DNA of 64,000 nucleotides from JAGIBJ01 sp032119595 (GTDB lineage: Bacteria > Actinomycetota > Thermoleophilia > Solirubrobacterales > Solirubrobacteraceae), in assembly GCA_032119595.1 (NCBI GenBank), contig JAUMBQ010000006.1, positions 496,001 to 560,000 on the forward strand, written 5' to 3'. The notes beneath the pieces were generated by a model that ran no database searches, had not been told where the DNA came from, and worked only from the letters and a program-made list of their open reading frames with translations. Both the position numbers and the translations under genes were made by a program. Positions 35,026 through 45,200 of this stretch are shown piece by piece; positions within the stretch are counted from its first letter, which is position 1; each line of letters starts with the position of its first letter.

Positions 35026-36216
35026 ATGAGTCGCTCCTCGCTCCCGCTCCGCGCCCCTCTGGCGAGGACCGGCCTCACCGCCGCCTTGCTTGCCACCGTG
35101 GGCATGGCCGCGACGCTGACCTCCACCTCGGCCGCTGCGGCACGCCAAGCCCTGCCGACGCCTCCGGCGTCAGCGCAGCCGCAGAAGGCGACGCCCGGCA
35201 GCACCTTCCGCCTCGCCACGCGCGCGACCGGTCTGAAGGCGCCGATCTGGGTCGGCGCGGCCCCCGGCGATGCGACCGGTCTCTGGGTCGCGCAACAGAA
35301 CGGCCAGCTCCTACGGCTGCAAGGGACCAAGAAGACCTTGAAGCTGTCGGTCGCGACGCGCACCAAGGCCGAAGGTGAGCAGGGCCTCCTCGGCGTCGCC
35401 TTCCTCCCGGGCTATGCCACGAACAAGCTGGTCGTCCTGCACTTCACGAACCGCTCGGGGAACACGCGGGTCGAGCTCTGGCGCGTCGGCTCGTCGCCCA
35501 AGAAAGCCAAGCTCGTTCGCACGCTGCTCACGCAGAAGCAGCCGTTCCCCAACCACAACGGCGGCCAACTCACGTTCGGCCAGGGCGACGATCTCTATCT
35601 GGGCCTCGGCGACGGCGGCGCCGGCGACGATCCCCAGCGCAATGGGCAGAATCTCAACACCAAGCTCGGCAAGATCCTGGTGGCGACGGTGACAGCGACG
35701 AACAAGCCGTCATGGAAGATCGCCGCCTACGGACTGCGCAACCCGTGGCGGTTCTGGTTCGATCCCACCGCGAACGAACTCTGGGTCGCGGACGTCGGCC
35801 AGAACGAGATCGAGGAGATCGACCGCATCCCGCTCGGCTCCTCCACCCCGCCGAATCTCGGCTGGAGTGTGTTCGAGGGCGGCCAGCGAGACGCAAACGG
35901 CGACGATGCCCTCTCCGGCTCCGGTGCGCTGATCTGGCCGGTCATCACGTACCGCCACGACGATGACGGCGGCTGCTCGGTCACCGGTGGCGAGATCTAC
36001 CGCGGGTCCGCCGTTCCGGCACTCGTGGGCCGCTACGTCTACGGCGACTACTGCAACGGCCACCTCTGGTCGGTCGAGCCCGACGGGAAGGGCGTCGGCC
36101 CGCTTCGGCTCGAGGCCGCGGGCGTGCCCCAACTCTCGAGCTTCGGCCACGACGCCGCCGGGGAGCTCTACGCCGCCAGTCACGCCGGCACGATCTACCA
36201 GCTCAAAGCGAAGTAG
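35026..36216 (+). CDS. Secreted PQQ-dependent sugar dehydrogenase family beta-propeller
   Basis: 396 residues from the ATG at 35026; an ATG at 34984 would add 14. A signal peptide (hydrophobic about 14-34) precedes a six-bladed propeller. Family marks include EQGLLGVAF, FPNHNGGQLTFG followed by LYLGLGDGG, GLRNPWRFWFD and DVGQNEIEEID, as in soluble glucose/sorbosone dehydrogenases that bind PQQ and calcium. The His in NHNGG matches the position of the catalytic base. It would oxidise a sugar or related alcohol outside the membrane. Not every member of this family binds PQQ, so the cofactor is likely rather than proven. Confidence 0.88.
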   Translation: MSRSSLPLRAPLARTGLTAALLATVGMAATLTSTSAAAARQALPTPPASAQPQKATPGSTFRLATRATGLKAPIWVGAAPGDATGLWVAQQNGQLLRLQGTKKTLKLSVATRTKAEGEQGLLGVAFLPGYATNKLVVLHFTNRSGNTRVELWRVGSSPKKAKLVRTLLTQKQPFPNHNGGQLTFGQGDDLYLGLGDGGAGDDPQRNGQNLNTKLGKILVATVTATNKPSWKIAAYGLRNPWRFWFDPTANELWVADVGQNEIEEIDRIPLGSSTPPNLGWSVFEGGQRDANGDDALSGSGALIWPVITYRHDDDGGCSVTGGEIYRGSAVPALVGRYVYGDYCNGHLWSVEPDGKGVGPLRLEAAGVPQLSSFGHDAAGELYAASHAGTIYQLKAK

Positions 36217-36239
36217 CTCAGCGAGCGGGCCTTGGCGGA

Positions 36240-39200
36240 TCAGCCCGTCACGCCGTTGCCGCGCGCTGCGCGCTGGCCGCGGACCACCAGCGGGTAGGCC
36301 TCGGTCTTGACGCGGCTGTTCGTGGCGGTCCCCGTGATCCTGGGCCGGCTCGTGCCAGCGCCGCCGACCACCCGCGCCGACAGGACGACCCGCTTGTTCT
36401 TGTTCGGATCGAGCCGGGCGACCGTCAGGCAGAACTTCGCGCCGCGCTGGGTGAGCCCGGCGGGCTTGCGGAGCAGGACCACACCGCTCGGCAGCGTGAA
36501 GCACGCTTGGACGTCGCTGCCTGTCGCCTGGCCGACGTTCGTGACCTTGACCGCGATCCGGACGGTCTTGCCCGGCCGCGTGTAGGCCTCCAGTGGCTTG
36601 ATGCCAGCCACGATGTACGGCGCACCAGAAGCCTGCACGCGTGCGCTGGCCTTCTGCCCTTTGGCGTTCGTGTCGCCCAAGCCGGCGGACACGACGGTGG
36701 CGACGTTGTCGATCGGCTTGCCGGGTGAGGCGACCCGCGTCGTCACCTTGAGGGCGACGCTCTTGCCGGCGGGCAGCGACGACGCGACGCACGTGATCGT
36801 GCGGGCATTCCGCGTGCAGGTGACGCCCGTGCCCTTGGTCGAGACGTAGTCGAGCCCGGCCGGAAGCTGATCGACGATCCGCACACCGGTCGCCGTCGCG
36901 GTCCCGCGGTTGGTGGCCGTGATCGTGAAGACCACCTCGCCGCCGGCGGCCACGGAGGCCTTGTCGACGGTCTTCGTGAGTTCCACGAGCGGAGCCGTCG
37001 CAGCCGGGGACGGCGCCGCAGGCTGCCCACCGGTCGTGATCCGCGCGGCATTGTTGGAGCCGTCGGTATCGAACTGGCCACTCGTCGCCACCCCGGCGTT
37101 GAGCAGTTGGAGATTGACCCCGGCGACATCGACGGTCACGACCAGCGCGATCGACGCGGTCTGGCCGTTCGGGATGTCTCCCAGGTCGCAGGTGACGGTC
37201 CGCCCGACGACCGTGCAGGTGCCCTGCGTCGGGGTGACCGACACGAGCGTAACGCCGTCCGGGAGCGTGTCGGTGAGGACGACCTTGGTCGCGGTCGACG
37301 GACCGCGGTTCAGCACGTCGGTCGTGATCGTGACCTGCTCCCCCGGGCCCGCGTTGTCGCGATCGCTGCGCTTGGTGACGACGAGGTCGACGGCCGCAGG
37401 CACCGCGACGAGCGCTGCCGAAGCGGTGTTGTCAGCGGGGTTCGGGTCTGGGCGCGAGCCGGTGACGACGGCAGTGGCGACGAGGGAGCGCTCGGCGGTG
37501 TCGCGCCCAGCGGTGCCGCGAAGCTGAATGGTCTGGCTAGCGCCGACCGGCAGGTCCGCGAGGGTGCACGTCGCGACCGCGCCGGCGATGACGCAGCTCC
37601 CTCCGGGCACCGTGGCCGTGACGCCCTCCAGCCCGCTGGGGAGCGAGATCGTGGCGACGATTCCGGTACCGAGCTGCGGGCCACCGTTGCCGACGACCGC
37701 GTTCCAGGTGATCGCCTCGCCGACGGTGACCGAGGCCCGATCCGCCGTGAGGGTGACCGAGAGATCGGCCGAGGCACCGGCCGTCGCTCGGGCCGTTGCG
37801 GTGTTGTTGGTCGTGTCGGGGTCGCGGGTGCCGGAACTCGCGGTCGCGGCGTTGTCGAGCACCGCGCCGCCGGCGCCACTGGCGACCGTCGCACGGATGG
37901 TCGCGGTCGCCGAGGCGCCGCTGGCGAGCGTGCCGAGGTCGCAGACGACACTCTGGCCCGTCCGAGTGCACGAGCCGGCCGAAGCGGTGACAGCGGTGAT
38001 CGTGGCGCCGGCGGGCACGACATCCGTGAGCTGCGCATTGACGGCCGGCTGAGGGCCATCGTTGACCACTTGGATCGTCCACTCGACGGCGTCGCCGATG
38101 GAGGGCGCCGGACGGTCGATCAGCTTCGTGAGGCGCAGATCGGCGGCCGGACCAACGGTGACGGACGTGGCCGAGACGTTGTTGGCGGGAACCGGATCGA
38201 GCTGGTCGCCGGTGATCGTCGCCTGCCCAGCCAACGGCGAGCCCGCAGCGGCGCGGTCGACCCGGCCGACGACGGTGATGGTGGCCGAGGCCCCGTTCGC
38301 GAGGCCACCGAGCGCGCATGAAACCGGCGACCCCGCAGTACAGGTGCCGGCGGAGCTCGTCGCCGAGGTGATCGTGACGCCGGCGGGAATCGCGTCGGTG
38401 ACCGACACGCCGGTCGCGCCGAGCGGACCGAGGTTCGTGGCGGTGAGGGTCCAGGTGATCGTGTCGCCGACTTCGGCGGTCGCGCGGTCGGCGGTCTTCA
38501 CGATGCGCAAGTCAGCGGCGTCCCCGATGGCGCTGCTGGCCTGCGCGGCGTTGTTGCCGGCGACCGGGTCGAACTCGTTGGCGGTGGCGCTGGCGCGGTC
38601 GGTCACGAGTGAGGCGGCATTCGCTGCCGTGGTCTGGACGACCACGGTGAGCGTGGCGGACGCGTTCGGTGCCAGGGTGCCGACGGCACAGACGCGCGGG
38701 TCGGCGGTGTCGCAGGTCACCCCGGCCGACGGCGTCACCGAGATGACCGTCGCACCGGCGGGAATCTGGTTCGTGAGCGTGACGCCCGTAGCCGTCGACG
38801 GGCCTTGGTTCGTGACCGAGACCAGGTAGGTCAGGGTGTCCCCGACGGCCGCCGTACTGCGGTCGACCGTGGTGGTGACGGCAAGGTCGGCCGCAGCCGA
38901 CACGGTGGTCGACACGAGCGCGCTCTGGTCATTCGCGGGTACCCGGTCCGGCTCGATAGCCGAAACGGCGCCGCGGGCGTTGATGGTGGTGCCGGCGGCC
39001 CCGGCGAGCACGGCGACGCGGACCGTGACCGTGGCATTGCCGCCGGAGGCCATCGTTCCGAGCGCGCACGTCACGGTGCCCGCGGCGCTCGCGCAGCCGC
39101 CCTGTGTCGTGGTCGATGCGACGAACGCGACGTTCGGCGGGAGCTGATGCGTGAAGCTCGTACCCGTGGCGCTGGACGGGCCAGCGTTGGCGATCGTGAA

Positions 39201-42200
39201 GGTGTAGAGGAGCTCGTCGCCGATGTTCGCCGTGGGCCGGTCGACGGCCGCGCTCGTGGTGAGGTCGATCGACTTGCCGACCGCCGTGCCCACGCTTGAG
39301 ACGTTGTTGGCCGTGTCCGGATCGAAGGTCGTCGACGTGGCGCGCGCCGCGTTCACGACGGGCGATTCAGCCGCGCCGACCTCCACGCGGGCAGTGATCG
39401 TCGCCGCTGCGCTCTGGCCGCTGGCGAGCGCGCCCGGCCCGCAGACCACCTGGGCACCGACCGGCGAGCAGGCACCGAGCGGGCTCGTCGCTGACAGCAG
39501 CGTGACCCCGGCCGGGAGATCGTCGGTGATCGTGACGGCCGGAGCCGCCGACGGGCCGTCGTTGGTCGCCGTGACGGTCCAGGTGATCGTGTCGCCGACG
39601 GATGCGGTGGCGCGGTCGGCGGTCTTGCTGACCCGCAGGTCGGCGGCGGCATTGATGGTGGTCGTGACGGTCGAGACGTTGTCGGCCAGGTTCGGGTCGA
39701 CCTCTGCGCCCGCGATCGTGGCGGCGTTCGTGAGCGGCGAGCCGGCGCTGGCACGAGCCACGACGCCGGTGAGCTGGATGGTCCGGCTGGTTCCTGAGGC
39801 CCACGGGCCGGCGATCGCACAGGACGCGGTGCCCGCAGCGATCGAGCAGGTCACGCCGGCACCGCCGGTGGCGGTCACCCCGGTCACGCCGGTCGGAAGC
39901 GTGTCGGTCACGATCACGCCCGTCGCGGCGCTCGGGCCGGCGTTCGTCGCCGTGATCGACCAGGTGATCGTCTCGCCGACGTCGGCCGTCGCCCGGTCGG
40001 CGATCTTGGCGACACTCAGGTTGGCCGACGGCCCAGTCGAGGTCGCCGCGCTCGCAGTGTTGTTGGCGGGCGTCGGGTCGAACTCGGTGCCGCTTGCCGT
40101 CGCCGCGCTCGTGAATGTGGCGCTGGCACCGGTGTCCAGCCGCAGCCGCACCACGACGGTGACGGTCGCGCCAGGCGCGATCGAACCCAGCGCGCAGGCC
40201 AGCGGATCGCCGGACGGCGCGCACGTGCCTTGCGAGGTGGTGCGGGACACGAGGGTCGTGCCGGCCGGCAGGTCGTCGGAGAGCGTCACGCCGGTGGCTG
40301 CGGCCGGGCCGGCGTTGCTCACCTGGATCGTGAACTCGGCCGTATCGCCAAGGTTCAGCGACGGACGGTCGACCGCGTGGGTCACGATCAGGTCCGCGGC
40401 CGGGGCGACCGTGGTCGTCGTAGAGGTGGTGGTGTCGTTCGCGGGATCCGGGTCCAGGCGCGAGCCGCTGACCGAGGCGACGTTGCCGATCGTCGTCGCC
40501 GACGCCGCGGCTCGAACCGTCGCGAGGATCGTGACCGTGGCCGTGGCCCCGCTGGCGAGGGTGCCGATCGAGCAGTTCACGGTCTGGCCCGTCACGGTGC
40601 AGGCGCCCTGGGATGCCGTCGGCGTGCCCGCGATCTGCAGGCCGGTCGGGAGCGTGTCGACGACGGCGGTGCCGGTCGCCGACGATGGCCCGTCGTTGGT
40701 CGCGGTGAGCGTGTAGGTGAGGGTGTCGCCGACGTTCGCGGAGGCCCGGTCGACGCTCTTGGCCAGCCGCAGGTCGGCGGCGGGACCAACCGTCGTGCTG
40801 GTCGTGGAGAGGTTGTCGGCGGGGTCGGGGTCAAACACACTCGACGTGACGGTCGCGACGTTGTCGACCGGCGACTCCGCGGCCGACCGCTCGACCCTGG
40901 CCGTCAGAACGATCGTGGCACTGGCCCCGCTGGCGAGCGCGCCGATCGCGCAGACCACCTGGGCGCCGGAGGGCGCGCAGGTGCCCTGGCTCGCGGTGCG
41001 GGTGAGCAGCGTGACGCCCGCCGGAAGGTTGTCGGTCGCCACGACGCCGGTCGCGGTGGACGGGCCGTCGTTGGTGGCGACGATGGTCCACGTGAGGGTG
41101 TCGCCCACGTTCGCGGTAGCCGTGTTCACGGTCTTGGCCACGCGCAGGTCGGCGGCCGCATTGATGGTCGTGGTGACCGCCGAGAGGTTGTTGGCGGTGT
41201 CTGGATCGAACTCGTTGCCGGAGACCGTCGCCGAGTTCGACAGCGGCGTGCCGGCTGCGGCGGTGTTCACCGTGCCGCGCAGGGTGAGGACAACGGTCCC
41301 ACCCACGGGCAGCGAACCGCTGCGCGCGCAGCTGACGGTCTGGCCGCTCACGCTGCAGGTGGAACTCGCCGGGTCCGTGACCGGCAGGAGCGTGACGCCG
41401 CTCGGGGCGGTGTCGGCGATCGTGACCCCCGTCGCGGCGGAGGGGCCGTCGTTCGTCGCCGTGACGGTCCAGGTGATGGTCTCCCCCACATCGGCCGTGG
41501 CGCGATCGGCGATTTTCGTGATCCGTAGGTCGGAGGCAGGACTCGTCGAGGTGCCCACCGTCGCGGCGTTGTTGGCGGTGTTCGGGTCGAACTGGGTGGC
41601 GGTCGCCGAGGCGACGTTCGAGAAGGTCGACGACGCCGCGCCGACGATCTGTACCCGCACGGTGATGGTCGCGCTGGCGCCAGCGTTGATCGTGCCCAGG
41701 GCGCAGGCGAAGGGGTCGCCGGTGCCGCAGGTGCCCTGCGAAGGCGTGATCGAGACGACCGTACCGCCGGTCGGGAGGTCGTCGAGCAGACTCACCGCGG
41801 TCGCCGTTTGCGGGCCGGCGTTGGAAACCGTGACGACGTAGTCGACGGTGTCGCCGAGGTTGATCGACGGGTCGCTCACGGTCTGCGTGACGACCAAGTC
41901 GGCCGCCGACCCGATCGTGGTGCTGGTCGGGAGCGACGTGTCGTTCAGCGGCGCCGGATCGAACTGGTCCCCATCGACCGTCGCAACGTTCGTTACCGTC
42001 GAGCTCGCAGCGGAGGCCTGCACGCGGGCCACGATGGTGACCGTCGCAAAGCCCCCGGTGCCAAGCGCGCCGATGGCGCAGGTGATCGCCTGCCCGCTGA
42101 CGGCGCAGCCGCCCTGCGAAGCGGTCGGCGTGCCCACGACCGCGAGTGAGGCCGGCAAGGTGTCGGCGATCGTGACGCCGGTCGCAGTGTTCGGTCCGCC

Positions 42201-45200
42201 GTTGTCGGTCCGCAGGGTGAACGTGAGGAGGTCGCCGATATTGGCCGTCGGCCGGTCGACCGACTTGCTGAGGCTGAGATCGGTGGCCTCTCCAATCGTG
42301 GTCACGGCGTCATCGGTGTTGTTCACGGCCACCGGGTCAAAGGGCGTCGCGGTGACGGTGCCGAGCGCGGTCAGCGTCTGGCCGGATGCTGCCGTGAGCA
42401 CCCGGGCGGTCACGGTGAGCGTCGCGGTCGCCCCTGAGGCCAGTGCGCCCGTGCACGTGACGGTCGGCGAGCCCGAGCATGCGAGGCCCGGTGCGCTGCT
42501 GCTGAGCACCGTCAGTCCGGATGGGATCGCGCCGACGAGCTGGAAGCCGGTCGCTGTGGACGGGCCGTTGTTGCGAGCCGTGAAGGTGTAGGTCAGTGTG
42601 TCGCCAACGTCTGCGGTCGCAGCGCTGACGGAGGTCACCACCGCGACATCGGCTGCCCCGGCGATCGTCGTCGTCGCCGGCGGCGACGTGTTGTTGGCTG
42701 GGATCGGGTCGGATTGACCGCCGCTGACGGAGGCGCTGTTGGTGATCGTGGTCGCAGCGGCCGCGGACTGGACGATGGCGCGGACCACGTAGGTCGCGGA
42801 GGCGCCGGACGCGAGCGAACCAACGGTGCAGCTGAGGGTCTGGCCGGTCGGGTTGCAGGACCCCTGTGATGCGGTCACCGTGCCGGTGCGCGCCAGCGAC
42901 GCTGGCAGCACGTCGGTGACGGTGACGCCCGTGGCGGTCGACGGGCCGTTGTTGGTTGCGGTGAGGGTGTAGGTGAGCGTCTGACCGACGTTCGCCGTGG
43001 CGGTGTCGACGGACTTGGCGATCTGGAGGTCCGTCGACGGGCCGATCGTGGTGGTCGCGGTGGCGAGGTTGTTGGCGGTGTCGGGATCGAGCTGCGTGGC
43101 GGTGGCACGGCCGACGTTGGTGACCGGCGACTCCGCGTTCGCGCGCTCCACCCGCGCCGTGATCGTCGCCGTGACCGTCTGCCCGGAGGCGAGGGTGCCG
43201 ACACCACAGACGGCCTGCGTCGGGTTCACGATTGGCACCGGCGTACAGCTGCCTTGGGTGATGCTGCGCGTGAGAAGCGTCGTCCCGGCGGGCAGGTCGT
43301 CGATGAGCTGCACGCCGGTCGCGACGGACGGACCGTCGTTCGTCACGGCGACCGTCCACAGGAGGGTGTCGCCCACATTGGCCGTGGCGACATCGACGAC
43401 TTTGGTCACGCGCAGGTCCGCCGCGGCGCCCACGTTCGTCGTGACGCGCGAAAGGTTGTCGGACGGGTCGGGGTCGAGCTGACTCCCGGCGACGGTGGCG
43501 ACGTTCTCTTGCGGCGTTTCGGCGGCGGCCCGCTGGACGGTGCCGCGGAGCGTGATGATCCGCGAATCGCCGCTCGCGAGCGCCCCGGAGACGGCACAGC
43601 TCACGACTTGGCCGGCCGGTGTGCAGGTGACGCCGCCCGGCAGACCGGTGATCGGCGTCTGCAGGGCCACGCCCGCCGGAATCGTGTCGGTGATCGAGAC
43701 GCCGGTCGCCGACTGCGGACCGTCGTTGGTCGCCGTCACCGTCCAGATGATCGTGTCGCCGACATCAGCCGTGGCCCGGTCGGCGGTCTTGACGATCCGC
43801 AGGTCGGCCGCCGGCGCGATGGTGGAGTTCGCGGACGCGGTGTCATTCCCCGGGGTGAAGTCGTCGAGCGGGCCGTCGACCGTCGCCGAGTTCGTGACCG
43901 TTGCGCCTGCGGCGCTCAGACCGACCGCTGCAGTGATCGTGATGGTCGCGCTGCCTCCGGCCGGGACGGTGCCGAGATCACAGACGATCGGCGAGCCAGC
44001 AGGGCAGCTGCCCTGACTCGGCGCGGCGCCGAGCCGCGTGAGCCCGGCCGGAAGCGCGTCGGTCACGACGGTGCTCGGGGACGCCTGCGGCCCAGCGTTC
44101 GTGACGGTGAGGGTGTACGTGAGCGTGCTGCCGACGTTCGCGCTGGCCGTGTCGACCGTCTTGGTGATGGCGAGGTCGGCGACGCCGGCGATGGCCGTCG
44201 TCGCCGGCGGCGTGGTGTTGTCCGACGGGTCCTGATCGGGCTGATCGCTGGTGATCGCCGCAGTGTTGGACAGCGTGGTGCCCGCCGCAACGGCGGTGAC
44301 CTGGCCGGCCAGGGTGATCGACCGCGCACCGCCGCTGGCCAGCGACGCGACCGTGCAGGTGACCAAGCGTCCCACGACGGTGCAGCTCCCGCCGGTCACC
44401 GTCGGCGCGGCGGTGAGCTGGAACCCGACCGGCACGGTGTCGGTGATCTGCACGTTCGTCGCGGTCGAAGGGCCGTCGTTGGCGGCGGTCAACGTGTAGG
44501 TGAGCGCGTCGCCGACGTTGCGCGACGCGTTGCTGACCGACTTCGCGATCCGCAGGTCCGCGGTGGCCGGCACGGGCGACGACACGCTGGTGGAGTTGTT
44601 CGCGACGTCCGGATCGAACTCGGCGCCCGTGACCTGCGCCACGTTCTGCAGCGGCGTCTCGGCGGCCGCAGCTTCGACCCGGGCCGTGAGGACGAGCGTC
44701 GCGCTGGCCCCAACGGCGAGGGTGCCAATCGCGCAGACGACCTGGTTCGCCACGACCGGGCACACCGGCCCCACCGACGCCTGCGGTGCCGGGCCCGTGA
44801 GCGTGACGCCGGCCGGCAGCACGTCGGTGAGCTGCACGCCGGTCGCGGGGGACGCCCCGTCGTTGGTGGCTGTGATCGTCCACGTGATGGTGTCGCCAAC
44901 GTTGGCCGCGGCCCGATCGGCCGTCTTGGCGACGCGCAGGTCGGACGCGTTGTTGATGCTCGTCGTGACGCTGGAGAGGTTGTTCGACAGATCCTGGTCG
45001 AAGGTCGAAGAGGCGGTCGTCGCCGAGTTGCTGAGCGGCGAGCCGGCGCTGGCGCGGTTGACGCGCGCCACGATCGAGACCGAGCGCGTGGCGCCAGCCG
45101 GATACGACGCACCGAGGGCGCACGAGATGACCTGTCCGGCCGTCGAACACGTCACGCCAGCCTGCGGCGTCACCGACTGAATCGACACGCCCGCTGGGGC